This document shows, in pieces, positions 8,265 to 17,308 of a stretch of DNA of 64,000 nt; the first letter of the stretch is position 1, and every line of letters starts with the position of its first letter. A program made the position numbers and the translations under genes. The stretch is from Sphaerisporangium rufum (GTDB taxonomy: Bacteria > Actinomycetota > Actinomycetes > Streptosporangiales > Streptosporangiaceae). Location of the stretch: NCBI RefSeq assembly GCF_016863395.1, contig NZ_BOOU01000071.1, forward strand, positions 1 to 64,000. Reading direction: 5' to 3'. Below the pieces are notes generated by a model. It did no database searches and had not been told where the DNA came from. It saw nothing but the letters and a program-made list of their open reading frames with translations.

Positions 8265-8323
8265 TCGAAGAGTTCGCCGTCGCCCAGGAGACCGGGACCC
8301 TGGCCCGCCTCGCGCCGCGCTGA
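8258..8323 (+). CDS. 21-residue ORF overlapping the ABC-F stop
   Basis: ATG at 8258 overlaps the ABC-F stop (ATGTTGA) and has GAAGGAG 10 nt upstream, then runs 21 codons (MLIEEFAVAQETGTLARLAPR). The strong ribosome site and stop/start overlap look like a real coupled cistron, but the product is tiny and unlike anything I recognise. It may be a small protein or the remaining start of a deleted third gene. Confidence 0.35.
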   Translation: MLIEEFAVAQETGTLARLAPR

Positions 8324-8345
8324 CCGGCCGGCGTCAGCCGGCCGG
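8324..8345 (+). terminator. hairpin between convergent ABC-F and sigma genes
   Basis: Perfect 9-bp stem CCGGCCGGC/GCCGGCCGG with loop GTCA, directly after the small ORF. It reaches into the 3' end of the convergent sigma-factor gene. No U tract. Confidence 0.4.
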
Positions 8346-9356
8346 GCGCGGCCGCTCGGGGGCGGCCGCGGCCGGGGCGTCCAGCGTCTCGGGCAGGCCG
8401 AACCAGCGGAACAGCCGGGGGTCCAGGAAGTTGACGGCGCGGGCGACCCGGCCGCCGGCCAGGGTGAGCACCTGCAGGTTGAACGCCCGGAAGGGGGAGC
8501 CGCCGGTGCGCAGGTAGCCGGCGAACGCGGGCCGGCCGCCGGCGCGCACCGGGACGAGCCGCTGGTCGCCGGGCCCGGCCGGGCAGTGGGCGAGCAGGTG
8601 CCGGCCGATGTGTTCGGGGCCTTGGTACCAGGTTTCGTGCGGCGGCATCTCCCAGACCGCGTCCGCGGTGAACAGCTCGACCAGGGCGGGGATGTCCTTA
8701 CGCTCGAAGGCGGTGACGTAGCGGTCGAGCAGTTCCCGGTCACCGGCCGACCCCTGCTCGTCGGTGGTGTCCCTCTCGGCCGGGGCCGCCCGGTCGAGCT
8801 GGGACCGGGCCCGTTGCAGGATGCTGTTCACCGCGACCGGCGTGGTGTCCAGGACCTCGGCGACCTCGGCGGCCCGCCACTGCATGACCTCGCGCAGCAG
8901 CAGCACGGCCCGCTGCCGGGGCGGCAGGTGTTGCAGCGCGGCCACGAACGCCAGCCGCACGCTCTCCCGGGCGAGGACGACCGCCGCCGGGTCGCCGCCC
9001 GGGGCGCCGTCCAGCAGGGCGTCGGGGAACGGCTCCAGCCAGCCGATCTCCGGCCGGGCCGCGGGCAGGTGCGCCGCCCCGTCGCCCGGCGCGCTCAGGT
9101 CGGCCGGCAGCGGCCGGCGGCGGCGGCCGTCCAGCGCGGTCAGGCAGGCGTTGGTGGCGATGCGGTACAGCCAGGTGCGCAGCGACGACCGGCCCTGGAA
9201 CCGGTCGTAGGCCTGCCACGCCCGAAGGTAGGTCTCCTGCACCAGGTCTTCGGCGTCGTGCATCGACCCGGTCATCCGGTAGCAATGCGCCAGCAGCTCG
9301 CCGCGGAAGGGCGCCGCCGCCAGAGTGAAGTCGTCCTGGACCGGCTGCTCCGCCAT
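8334..9356 (-). CDS. ECF sigma factor with C-terminal SnoaL-like domain (SigG type)
   Basis: A 340-residue extracytoplasmic-function sigma factor. Region 2 covers about residues 12-85 (LLAHCYRMTGSMHDAEDLVQETYLRAW). Region 4 covers about 135-200 (LPPRQRAVLLLREVMQWRAAEVAEVL). A C-terminal NTF2/SnoaL-type domain spans residues 215-325 (LLDRYVTAFERKDIPALVELFTADAVWEMPP). Such fused domains replace a separate anti-sigma factor in the SigG and SigJ groups. The ATG at 9356 follows GGGAGGTGGC. No anti-sigma gene is adjacent. Confidence 0.9.
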   Translation of the reverse strand: MAEQPVQDDFTLAAAPFRGELLAHCYRMTGSMHDAEDLVQETYLRAWQAYDRFQGRSSLRTWLYRIATNACLTALDGRRRRPLPADLSAPGDGAAHLPAARPEIGWLEPFPDALLDGAPGGDPAAVVLARESVRLAFVAALQHLPPRQRAVLLLREVMQWRAAEVAEVLDTTPVAVNSILQRARSQLDRAAPAERDTTDEQGSAGDRELLDRYVTAFERKDIPALVELFTADAVWEMPPHETWYQGPEHIGRHLLAHCPAGPGDQRLVPVRAGGRPAFAGYLRTGGSPFRAFNLQVLTLAGGRVARAVNFLDPRLFRWFGLPETLDAPAAAAPERPRPAG

Positions 9357-9479
9357 GCCACCTCCCAAGGCCGGCCCGGCCCGCGCCGGTCGTCCGCTCT
9401 GTATATCCGGCCCCGCCGACAGAATCGGCGCCACCTGGCCCGGCCGGTACCGGTGTTCTCTCCCATTCCCCACGAAGTA

Positions 9480-9509
9480 TTTACATTTCGGACATCCGGT
9501 TGGCATACT
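9480..9509 (+). promoter_or_regulatory. promoter of the LacI-type glycan operon
   Basis: TTTACA and CATACT with an 18-bp spacer resemble a housekeeping promoter. The predicted start is near 9516, at the edge of the first LacI operator, so repressor binding would block the polymerase. Confidence 0.5.
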
Positions 9510-9517
9510 CAGGGCAC

Positions 9518-9531
9518 TGTAAGCGCTTCCA
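9518..9531. promoter_or_regulatory. LacI-family operator, upstream copy
   Basis: TGTAAGCGCTTCCA, centred on the AAGCGCTT core typical of LacI/CcpA-family regulators. It differs from the perfect downstream copy at two of 14 positions. The centres are 41 bp apart, close to four helical turns, which would suit looping or cooperative binding. Confidence 0.75.
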
Positions 9532-9558
9532 GTCGCCGGGTCCGGTGACAGATCAAGG

Positions 9559-9572
9559 TGTAAGCGCTTACA
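9559..9572. promoter_or_regulatory. LacI-family operator, perfect palindrome
   Basis: TGTAAGCGCTTACA is a perfect 14-bp palindrome 16 bp before the LacI start. Its position shows that the repressor gene and the downstream transport and hydrolase genes are likely self-controlled. Confidence 0.82.
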
Positions 9573-9587
9573 TCGACAGGAGGGTGG

Positions 9588-10622
9588 ATGGACGAGCGAG
9601 AGGCCGCGGCGGAGGCGCCGGGCGGGGTGACGATCTACGAGGTCGCGCAGCGCGCCGGCGTGTCGATCGCCACCGTGTCGCGCACGCTGCGCGGCACCGG
9701 GCCGGTGGCCGGGCCGACGCGGGAGAAGGTCCTGCGGGCCGTCCAGGAGCTGCGCTTCACGCCGAGCCGGGCCGGCGTCAGCCTCGCCGAGGGCCGGCAC
9801 GCGGCCAACGGCATCGTCTTCCCCAACCTGTCCGGCCCGTACTTCGCCGAGGTGCTCATCGGCTACGAGGAGGTCGCCTCGGAACTCGGCCGCTCGGTGA
9901 TCATCCTGTCCACCAAGGGACGCACCGCGATCCGCGACCTGGTGCGCGAGCTGGCCCGCCGGGTGGACGGCCTGGCCGTCTTCGGCAGCACCGTCCCGGC
10001 CGACCTGGTCGACGAGCTGGCCGCCTCCGGGCCGCCGCTGGTGCTCATCTCGCACGCCGAGCGGGCCGGCGCCTGCACGCTGCGCAGCGAGAACATCCGG
10101 CCGGCCGCCGAGCTGGCCCGCCACCTGCTCGACCACGGGCACCGCTCCTTCGCCTTCCTCGGCGCTCCGTACGCCACCGGCGACGACGTCGACCAGCGCT
10201 GGCAGGGCGTGCGCGGGGTGCTCGGCGACGCGGTGCGCCCGGTGCTCACCGACGAGTACACCGTGGACAGCGGCCACGCCGCGGCGCTGCGCCTGCTGGC
10301 CGGTCCCGACCGGCCGGACGCGGTGATCTGCTCCGACGACGAGGTGGCGCTCGGCGCCATCCTCGCCGCCGAAGAACTCGGCCTGGCCGTGCCCGGTGAC
10401 GTCGCCGTCACCGGCTGGGACGACATCATGGCCGCCCGGCACGCGCGACCCGCGCTGACCACGGTGCGCCAGCCGATGCGCGAGCTCGGCGCCGGCGCCG
10501 CGCGCACCCTGGACGCCCTCATCTCCGGAACCGGTGCCGCCGGCGCGCACCGCGTCCTCGACACCGAGCTGATCGTCCGCGGCAGCTGCGGGCCGCATCC
10601 CCCAGGAGGTCTCCGAAAGTGA
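9588..10622 (+). CDS. LacI-family transcriptional repressor
   Basis: A 344-residue LacI-type repressor. The helix-turn-helix is VTIYEVAQRAGVSIATVSRTL (residues 14-34), followed by the hinge-helix region and a periplasmic-binding-like sugar sensor (GIVFPNLSGPYFAEVL near residue 75, AVTGWDDIMAARHARPALTTVRQP near residue 270). The start has AGGAGGGTGG upstream. It is the first gene of the operon and its GTGA stop overlaps the binding-protein gene. The effector is presumably a mono- or oligosaccharide released by the neighbouring hydrolases. Confidence 0.93.
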   Translation: MDEREAAAEAPGGVTIYEVAQRAGVSIATVSRTLRGTGPVAGPTREKVLRAVQELRFTPSRAGVSLAEGRHAANGIVFPNLSGPYFAEVLIGYEEVASELGRSVIILSTKGRTAIRDLVRELARRVDGLAVFGSTVPADLVDELAASGPPLVLISHAERAGACTLRSENIRPAAELARHLLDHGHRSFAFLGAPYATGDDVDQRWQGVRGVLGDAVRPVLTDEYTVDSGHAAALRLLAGPDRPDAVICSDDEVALGAILAAEELGLAVPGDVAVTGWDDIMAARHARPALTTVRQPMRELGAGAARTLDALISGTGAAGAHRVLDTELIVRGSCGPHPPGGLRK

Positions 10623-11881
10623 AAGCACGTACCACCAGGGCGCTCGCCCTGCTCGCCACCGGGCTGGTGCTGGCCGGCTGCGGCCGGGGCACCGACGGCG
10701 CCGCCGAGAAGCCCAAGGACGTCAACACCACCGCCCAGGCGACCGGCAAGCTGAACGTCTGGGCCATGGGCACCGAAGGCGAGGCGCTGGACGCCTTCGC
10801 CAAGAAGTTCGAGAGCGCCAATCCCGGGATCGAGATCACCGTCACCCCGATCGGCTGGGACGTGGCGCACGACAAGATCATCTCCTCGGTGGCCGGGCGC
10901 AGCACCCCGGACATCAGCATGATCGGCTCCACCTGGATGGGTGAGCTGGCCAAGTCCGGCGCCGTCGACCCCACCCCGGGCAACCTCATCGACAAGGCGG
11001 CCTTCTTCCCCGGTGCCTGGAGCACCGTCGACGTCGACGGCACCGCGTGGGGCGTGCCGTGGTACGTCGAGACGCGGGTGCTCTACTACCGCAAGGACCT
11101 GGCGGCCAAGGCCGGGGTGAAACCGCCCGCCACCTGGGAGGAGTCCAAGACCTTCGTCAAGGGCCTGAAGAAGGCCGGCGCGGGCCAGGGCATGCAGATC
11201 AACTACACCGTCGGCTCCTGGCAGGAGCTGCTGCCGCTGGTCTGGCAACAGGGCGGCTCGATCAACGGCCCGGACGGCGGCTGGACCTTCGACACCCCCG
11301 AGATGGTCAAGGCGCTGGAGCGGACCAAGTCGTACTTCGACGAGGGGCTCAGCACCAGCAAGGTCGACCCGGCGTCCTTCCCGGCCAGCTTCTTCAAGGG
11401 CGAGGTCGGTGCCTTCCACTCCGGCCCGTGGATGATCGCCGGCATGGAGAAGGACGGCGGCGACGGGTTCGCCGAGAAGTTCGACGTCGCTCCGTACGCC
11501 AAGGGCCCGGCGGGCGGCACCAGCTTCATCGGCGGCAGCGACCTGGTGGTCTTCAAGGACTCCGGCGCCCGCGACGCCGCCTGGAAGTTCGTCAAGTGGC
11601 TGACCGAGCCGGAGACGCAGGCGGCGTGGTTCGACACCGTCAAGGCCCTGCCCAGCGTCCAGGCCGCCTGGCAGCGTCCCGAGCTGACCGCCGACCCGCG
11701 GGTCGCCGTCTTCGGCGAGCAGCTCAAGGACGCCAAGACCCCGCCGCCGGTGCCCACCTGGGAGCAGGTCGCCAAGGCGATCGAGCAGCAGATCGAGCGG
11801 GTCGTCCGCGGCAAGACCACCCCGGCCGAGGCCGCCAAGGCGATCCAGTCCCGCGCCGAGACGGTCGGCACCGGTCTGTGA
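10619..11881 (+). CDS. sugar ABC transporter substrate-binding lipoprotein
   Basis: A 420-residue family 1 extracellular solute-binding protein (MalE type). The lipobox LAGC places the lipidated Cys at residue 21, so it is anchored outside the membrane. The mature domain shows LNVWAMGTEGEALDAFAKKFE, the PDISMIGSTWMGEL hinge and GTAWGVPWYVETRVLYYRKDL. The C-terminal WFDTVKALPSVQAAW segment is typical of oligosaccharide binders. The start codon GTG overlaps the LacI stop. The neighbouring hydrolases suggest a plant or fungal oligosaccharide substrate. Confidence 0.93.
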   Translation: MKARTTRALALLATGLVLAGCGRGTDGAAEKPKDVNTTAQATGKLNVWAMGTEGEALDAFAKKFESANPGIEITVTPIGWDVAHDKIISSVAGRSTPDISMIGSTWMGELAKSGAVDPTPGNLIDKAAFFPGAWSTVDVDGTAWGVPWYVETRVLYYRKDLAAKAGVKPPATWEESKTFVKGLKKAGAGQGMQINYTVGSWQELLPLVWQQGGSINGPDGGWTFDTPEMVKALERTKSYFDEGLSTSKVDPASFPASFFKGEVGAFHSGPWMIAGMEKDGGDGFAEKFDVAPYAKGPAGGTSFIGGSDLVVFKDSGARDAAWKFVKWLTEPETQAAWFDTVKALPSVQAAWQRPELTADPRVAVFGEQLKDAKTPPPVPTWEQVAKAIEQQIERVVRGKTTPAEAAKAIQSRAETVGTGL

Positions 11882-12825
11882 TGGCCGCGGTCGCCTCCGA
11901 ACGGGCATCGGCCCGGCGCGGCGCCCGGTCCGGCGCCCGCCGGCCGGACGCCCCGCCGCGCCGCACCGGCCGGGCCTGGCTGTTCTGCGCGCCGTTCCTG
12001 CTGGTGTTCGCCCTGATGTACGCGCTGCCGCTGGTCGCCGGCCTGCTGATGGGCTTCACCGACATGCGCAGCACCGACGTGCGCAACCCGTTCGCGGTGA
12101 ACTTCGTCGGCCTGGCCAACTTCGAGCGGCTGTTCCAGGACGACACGATGCGCCGTGCCGCGACCAACACGCTGTTCTTCGTGGTGGCCACCACGCCGCT
12201 CACCGTGGCCGCCGGGCTCGGCGCGGCCATGCTGCTGAACTCCGGCATCGGCCGGCTGCGCACGTTCTTCCGGCTCGGCTACTACCTGCCCTACGTGACC
12301 AGCATCATCGGCATCGCGGTGGCCTGGCGGCTGCTGCTCGACCCGCAGGCCGGCCTGCTGAACCAACTGCTCGGCATGATCGGCGTCGACGGCCCGGCCT
12401 GGCTGCTGGACGACCGCACCGCGCTGCCCGCCCTGGTGGTGATGACCGCCTGGCGCAACTTCGGCTTCGACATGGTGGTCTTCCTGGCCGCGCTGCAGGG
12501 CGTGCCGCGCGAGCTGCACGAGGCGGCGCACGTCGACGGGGCCGGCGCCTGGGCCAGGTTCCGCGCGGTCACCCTGCCGATGCTGCGGCCGGCCATCCTG
12601 TTCTGCGGCGTCTACAGCGCGGCCGGCTTCATGCAGTTCATGGAGGAGCCGCTGGTGATGACCCGCGGCGGGCCGCTCGACTCCACCCTGTCCGCGTCCC
12701 TGGCGATCTTCAACCAGTTCGGCGCCGGTGACTACGGCTACGGCGCGGCGGCGGCGACCATCCTGTTCACCGTCATCGTCGCCTTCTCCTTCGCGCAGTT
12801 CCGCTGGCTGCGCCCCAACCGGTGA
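11881..12825 (+). CDS. sugar ABC transporter permease (MalF type)
   Basis: A 314-residue inner-membrane permease with about six transmembrane segments after a basic 30-residue lead. The coupling-helix EAA motif reads ELHEAAHVDGAGAWARFRAVTLPML near residues 214-238. It starts by TGATG overlap with the binding-protein gene and is followed by the second permease. No ATPase gene is present in the operon, so the pair must borrow a shared MsiK-like ATPase. Confidence 0.92.
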   Translation: MAAVASERASARRGARSGARRPDAPPRRTGRAWLFCAPFLLVFALMYALPLVAGLLMGFTDMRSTDVRNPFAVNFVGLANFERLFQDDTMRRAATNTLFFVVATTPLTVAAGLGAAMLLNSGIGRLRTFFRLGYYLPYVTSIIGIAVAWRLLLDPQAGLLNQLLGMIGVDGPAWLLDDRTALPALVVMTAWRNFGFDMVVFLAALQGVPRELHEAAHVDGAGAWARFRAVTLPMLRPAILFCGVYSAAGFMQFMEEPLVMTRGGPLDSTLSASLAIFNQFGAGDYGYGAAAATILFTVIVAFSFAQFRWLRPNR

Positions 12826-12842
12826 AAGGCGGGAGGCCTGAG

Positions 12843-13658
12843 ATGACCCGACTGCGGACCGCCATCCGGTACGCCGCGCTGACCGCCGGCCTGGCCATCG
12901 TGGCCGGCCCGTTCCTGTGGACGCTGCTCGGCTCGTTCAAGACCGACGCGGAGATCCGCCGCGAGCCGCCGACCTTCCTACCACTGCGGTGGATCGCCGA
13001 CAACTACACCAGCCTGCTGGAGCGGATGGACGTCGTCACCGCGACGTTCAACAGCGCGGTGGTGGCGGGCGTCGTCGTGGCCTCCAACCTGCTGTTCTGC
13101 TCGCTGGTCGCCTACGCGCTCACCAAGCTGGACTTCGGCGCGGGCCGGCTGGTCTTCGGCCTGGTGCTGCTGCAGATGATGGTGCCGGCCATCGTGCTGC
13201 TCATCCCGCAGTTCGTCACGGTGGCGAGCCTCGGGCTGGCCGATACCTACGCGGGCATCGTGCTGCCCGGCCTGGTCACCCCGCTCGGCGTCTTCCTGAT
13301 GCGGCAGTTCATGGGCGAGATCCCCGACGAGATCGTGCACGCCGCCCGGGTGGACGGCGCGGGGGAGTTCCGCATCTTCTTCCGCGTCGTGCTGCCGCTG
13401 TGCAAGCCCGTGCTGGCCACCCTGGGCCTGATCACGTTCATGGCGTCGTGGAACAACTTCATCTGGCCCGCGGTGGTCGCCCAGCACGAGGACATGTACA
13501 CCCTGCCGGTCGCGCTGGCCAACCTGTCCACCCGGGAGACCGCGCACTACGGGGTGCTGCTGGCCGGCGTCATCGTCGTCATCACCCCGGTGCTGCTGCT
13601 CTTCGTGCTGCTCCAGCGCTACTTCGTCCAGGGCGTGGCCACCGCCGGCCTGAAATAG
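12843..13658 (+). CDS. sugar ABC transporter permease (MalG type)
   Basis: A 271-residue permease with six predicted transmembrane helices. The EAA motif is EIVHAARVDGAGEFRIFFRVVLPL, and the C-terminus LQRYFVQGVATAGLK is the standard MalG-family ending. The ATG at 12843 has GGGAGG upstream and is preferred to the GTG at 12822. It pairs with the preceding MalF-type protein to form the translocation channel. Confidence 0.92.
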   Translation: MTRLRTAIRYAALTAGLAIVAGPFLWTLLGSFKTDAEIRREPPTFLPLRWIADNYTSLLERMDVVTATFNSAVVAGVVVASNLLFCSLVAYALTKLDFGAGRLVFGLVLLQMMVPAIVLLIPQFVTVASLGLADTYAGIVLPGLVTPLGVFLMRQFMGEIPDEIVHAARVDGAGEFRIFFRVVLPLCKPVLATLGLITFMASWNNFIWPAVVAQHEDMYTLPVALANLSTRETAHYGVLLAGVIVVITPVLLLFVLLQRYFVQGVATAGLK

Positions 13659-13685
13659 CCCCCGACAACCCCCCGAGGTACTCAC

Positions 13686-15254
13686 ATGCGCACCACCGTC
13701 CTGGCCTGCTCCCTGGCCCTCGCCCTGACCACCGCCGTCCCGGCCGCCGCCGCGGCCCCGCCCCCCGCCACGGCGGCCCCGCCTCCCGCCGCCGCGGCCG
13801 GGCGGCCCGGGCACGTCCCCCAGGCACCGGCACTGCGCCGCTACGCGGCCGACACCTGGCGCTCGATCGCCGCCATGGTGGAACCCCGCACCGGGATGCC
13901 GTCGGACAAGGTGTCCGGCGACCTGCGCACCCGGGCCAAGGTCACCTCGCCCACCAACATCGGCACCTACCTGTGGAGCACCCTGGTCGCCCGGGACACC
14001 GGCCTGATCACCCGCGGCCAGGCCACCGACCGGGTGCGGCGCGCGCTGGACGGGGTGGCCCGGCTGGACCACGACACCGCCACCGGCCTGTACTACAACT
14101 GGTACGACCCGGCCACCCTGGCGGTGGTGCGCACCTGGCCGGAGACCGGTGACCCGGTCCGCCCGTTCGTCTCCAGCGTGGACAACGCCTGGTTGGCCGC
14201 CGGGCTGATGATGGTGAAGAACGCGGTGCCCGGGCAGGCCCGGCGGGCCGGCGAGCTGCTCGGCCGGATGGACCTCACCGCCTTCTACGACCCGGCCGGT
14301 CGCGCCGACGCCGGCACCGGCCTGATGACCGGCGGCTACTGGCCGGACAAGCCGGACGGCTGCTCGCAGGAGACCGACTACGCCGGCACCGGCCGCACCG
14401 TGTACTCGACCTGCCACCGCTACGGCGCCATGTCCGAGACGCGCATCGTCAGCTACGTCGCCATCGCCCTCGGCCAGGTGCCCGCCGAGCACTACTTCGG
14501 GCTGTGGCGCACCTTCCCCGACACCTGCGACTGGAGCTGGTCGGACCAGAAGCCCGAGGGGGAGTGGCGCACCTACCGCGGCGTCAAGGTCTTCGAGGGC
14601 ACCTACGGCTACCGCGGCATGCGCTTCGTCCCCAACTGGGGCGGCAGCATGTTCGAGGCGCTGATGGTGAACCTGGTCGTCCCGGAGGAGACCTGGGGCG
14701 CGCGCAGCTGGGGCCGCAACCACCCGGTGTTCGTCGCCGCGCAGATCGAGCACGGCATGAACGAGGCCAAGTACGGCTACTGGGGCTTCTCGCCGTCCAA
14801 CGACCCGGCCGGCGGCTACCGCGAGTACGGCGTGGACCCGCTCGGCATGGACACCGACGGCTACACCTCCGACGAGGAGCGCACCTCCACCGACCCCGGC
14901 TTCGGCGACTGCCGGCCCGGCAAGCCGGACCCCGAGCGGTACGGCGACGGGGTGGTGACCCCGCACGCCTCGTTCCTGGCGCTGCGCTACGCGCCGGACG
15001 CCGCGCTCGCCAACCTCGCCGCGCTGCGCGACCGGTTCGACTCCTACGGCCCGGGCGGCTTCTACGACGCGGTCGCGGTGCGCAGCGGCCGGGTGTCGCG
15101 CGAGTACCTGGCGCTGGACCAGGGGATGGTGATGGGCGCCCTCGGCAACGCGCTGGCCGGTGACGCGCTGCGCCGCTACTTCACCCCGGGCGGCCCGCAG
15201 CGGCTGCTGCGGCCGGTGCTCGGCCTGGAGGAGTGGGCGGTGCGCCGCGGCTGA
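13686..15254 (+). CDS. secreted glycoamylase-like hydrolase (PF10091/GH144-like)
   Basis: A 522-residue protein with a Sec signal peptide (MRTTVLACSLALALTTAVPAAA) and an Ala/Pro-rich stretch before the mature domain. The C-terminal half carries patterns of the Glycoamylase family (PF10091), which includes GH144 endo-beta-1,2-glucanases: KYGYWGFSPSNDP with GGYREYGVDPLG, then GVVTPHASFLALRYAP, and GGFYDAVAVRSGRVSREYLALDQGM. Six (alpha/alpha) repeats are expected. It sits directly behind the importer permeases, so it probably generates the imported oligosaccharide. The precise substrate is unresolved. Confidence 0.75.
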   Translation: MRTTVLACSLALALTTAVPAAAAAPPPATAAPPPAAAAGRPGHVPQAPALRRYAADTWRSIAAMVEPRTGMPSDKVSGDLRTRAKVTSPTNIGTYLWSTLVARDTGLITRGQATDRVRRALDGVARLDHDTATGLYYNWYDPATLAVVRTWPETGDPVRPFVSSVDNAWLAAGLMMVKNAVPGQARRAGELLGRMDLTAFYDPAGRADAGTGLMTGGYWPDKPDGCSQETDYAGTGRTVYSTCHRYGAMSETRIVSYVAIALGQVPAEHYFGLWRTFPDTCDWSWSDQKPEGEWRTYRGVKVFEGTYGYRGMRFVPNWGGSMFEALMVNLVVPEETWGARSWGRNHPVFVAAQIEHGMNEAKYGYWGFSPSNDPAGGYREYGVDPLGMDTDGYTSDEERTSTDPGFGDCRPGKPDPERYGDGVVTPHASFLALRYAPDAALANLAALRDRFDSYGPGGFYDAVAVRSGRVSREYLALDQGMVMGALGNALAGDALRRYFTPGGPQRLLRPVLGLEEWAVRRG

Positions 15255-15314
15255 CCGCCGACGGCCGGGCCGCCGCCATGACGACACGTCCGCAACGACG
15301 ATCGGGGAGATCGA

Positions 15315-17174
15315 ATGACCCAGCCCGCGAAGTCCGCGCTCAGCGACTGGCGCGAGCGCATCTACCGCGGCTCGGGCGACGCCGGGGCGGCCGGCACCGT
15401 GCCTGCCGCGCCGCCGGCGCCGTCCGGGCTGCGCGCCGAGGCCGGCGCCGGGCAGGTGACGCTCACCTGGGAACCGGTGGACGGCGCCATCGGCTACCTG
15501 GTGCACCGGGGCACCGGCCCGGACGGCCCGTTCCTCACCACCAAGCAGCCCGACGTGGACGTGCCCGCGGTGCCCGGCACCCGGTACGTCGACACCACCG
15601 GCAGCCCCGGGGAGACCGCCTACTACGTGGTGGCCTCGCTCGGCACCATGGAGACGGTCGGCGAGTTCGGCCCGCCGGTCTCCGGCACCCCGCTCGCCGG
15701 CGGCTCCCGGGCGGTGGCGGTGCGGGTGGACGCCGGCCGGGTGACCCGGCCGCTGCCCCGGCCGTGGCGGCCGATGATCGGCTCCGAGCACCTGTCCCAC
15801 CTGCTGTCGGCCGACCGCACCGGCGGCCGGCCGATCGGCGCCGAGCTGGCCCAAGCGCTGCGCATCATGCGCGAGGAGCTGGGCGTGGCGGCGGTGCGCG
15901 CGCACGCCATCCTCGGCGACGACCTCGGCGTCTACCGCGAGGTCGACGGGGAACCGGTGCACGACTTCACCGGGGTGGACCGGGTCTACGACACCCTCAC
16001 CGGCCTCGGCCTGCGGCCGGTGGTCGAGCTGGGCTTCATGCCGCGCGACCTGGCCCGCGACCCGGAGGCGACGGTCTTCGAGTACCGGGCGATCATCTCG
16101 CCGCCCAAGGACTACGACCGGTGGGGCGACCTGGTCCGGGCCCTGGTCGAGCACCTGGCCGGCCGGTACGGCATCGAGGAACTGGTCCGGCACTGGTCGT
16201 TCGAGGTGTGGAACGAGGCCAACCTGGAGGTGTTCTGGGCCGGCACCCCGCAGGAGTACTTCCGGCTGTACGACGTGACCGCCGCCGCGGTCAAGAGCGT
16301 GCACCCCGATCTGCGGATCGGCGGCCCGGCCAGCGCGGCCAATGGCTGGGTCGAGGAGCTGCTCGCGCACGCCGGCCGGTCCGGCGCCGCGGTCGACTTC
16401 GTCTCCACCCACACCTACGGCAACGCGCCGCTGGACTGGCGCCCGGTGCTCGCCCGGCACGGCCGGGACGGCACGCCGATCTGGTGGACCGAATGGGGTC
16501 CTACCCCGACGCACTTCCACGGCATCGGCGACGGCCCGTTCGGCGCGGCGTTCCTGCTGCACGGCATGAAGTCGGCCGCCGGCCGGGTGGCGGCGCTGTC
16601 GCACTGGGTGGCCTCCGACCACTTCGAGGAGCTCGGCCGGCCGCCGCGGCTGTTCCACGGCGGGTTCGGGCTGCTCACCGTGGGCAACCTGCGCAAGCCG
16701 CGCTACTTCGCGCTCGCGCTGGCCGAGCGGCTCGGCGAGCACGAGCTGGCCGCCGAGACCTCCGGCGACGTCGCCGGGGTCGAGGTGTGGGCGGCCCGGC
16801 ACGACGACGGCCGGATCGGCGCGCTGGTGTGGAACGGCACCCTGGACCAGACCCGGGCCGCCGGCGCGCCGCTGCTGGACCGCCGGGTCGCGCTGACCGT
16901 GCACGGCCTGCCCGACGGCCGGTACCTGGTCACCCACCACCGCATCGAGGCCGGCCGCTCGGACGTGCGGAGCGTGTGGGAGTCCATGGGCGGCGGCGAC
17001 TGGCCGGACGAGGAGCAGTGGGAGCGGCTCGCCGCGCGCAACACCCTGGACGAGCTGCACCGGCCGGTCGAGGTCATGGCCGTCGGCGGCACGCTGACCG
17101 TCGCCTTCGACCTGCCCATGCCCGCCGTCTCCGCCGTCGAACTCCACCCCCTCCCGCCGGACGGCACCGCCTGA
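15315..17174 (+). CDS. GH39-like glycoside hydrolase with N-terminal fibronectin type III domain
   Basis: A 619-residue protein without a signal peptide, so probably cytoplasmic. Residues 35-125 form an FnIII-like domain (PSGLRAEAGAGQVTLTWEPV). The (beta/alpha)8 barrel follows: the acid/base is expected at Glu in FEVWNEANLEVFW (about residue 301) and the nucleophile at Glu in IWWTEWGPT (about residue 394), as in GH39 beta-xylosidases. The C-terminal beta-sandwich spans about residues 460-619. As the last gene of the LacI operon it would cleave sugars after import. Confidence 0.8.
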   Translation: MTQPAKSALSDWRERIYRGSGDAGAAGTVPAAPPAPSGLRAEAGAGQVTLTWEPVDGAIGYLVHRGTGPDGPFLTTKQPDVDVPAVPGTRYVDTTGSPGETAYYVVASLGTMETVGEFGPPVSGTPLAGGSRAVAVRVDAGRVTRPLPRPWRPMIGSEHLSHLLSADRTGGRPIGAELAQALRIMREELGVAAVRAHAILGDDLGVYREVDGEPVHDFTGVDRVYDTLTGLGLRPVVELGFMPRDLARDPEATVFEYRAIISPPKDYDRWGDLVRALVEHLAGRYGIEELVRHWSFEVWNEANLEVFWAGTPQEYFRLYDVTAAAVKSVHPDLRIGGPASAANGWVEELLAHAGRSGAAVDFVSTHTYGNAPLDWRPVLARHGRDGTPIWWTEWGPTPTHFHGIGDGPFGAAFLLHGMKSAAGRVAALSHWVASDHFEELGRPPRLFHGGFGLLTVGNLRKPRYFALALAERLGEHELAAETSGDVAGVEVWAARHDDGRIGALVWNGTLDQTRAAGAPLLDRRVALTVHGLPDGRYLVTHHRIEAGRSDVRSVWESMGGGDWPDEEQWERLAARNTLDELHRPVEVMAVGGTLTVAFDLPMPAVSAVELHPLPPDGTA

Positions 17175-17308
17175 CCCGGAACTCGTCGCGGGACGTCCGC
17201 CGCCGGGGTGACCTCCAGAGCCGGTACCCGGCGGGCCGCCGGGCGCCCCGGCCGCCGACGTGCCGTTTCACCCGCGGTCGTGCGTGACGTCCGGCACCGA
17301 TGGACGTC

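Noticed and set aside
12978-17147. A 1389-codon minus-strand open frame opposite the sugar operon
   Set aside because: It is antisense to genes with clear domains. Its composition (repeated Gly, Arg, Val, His, Gln) is what high-GC antisense frames produce.
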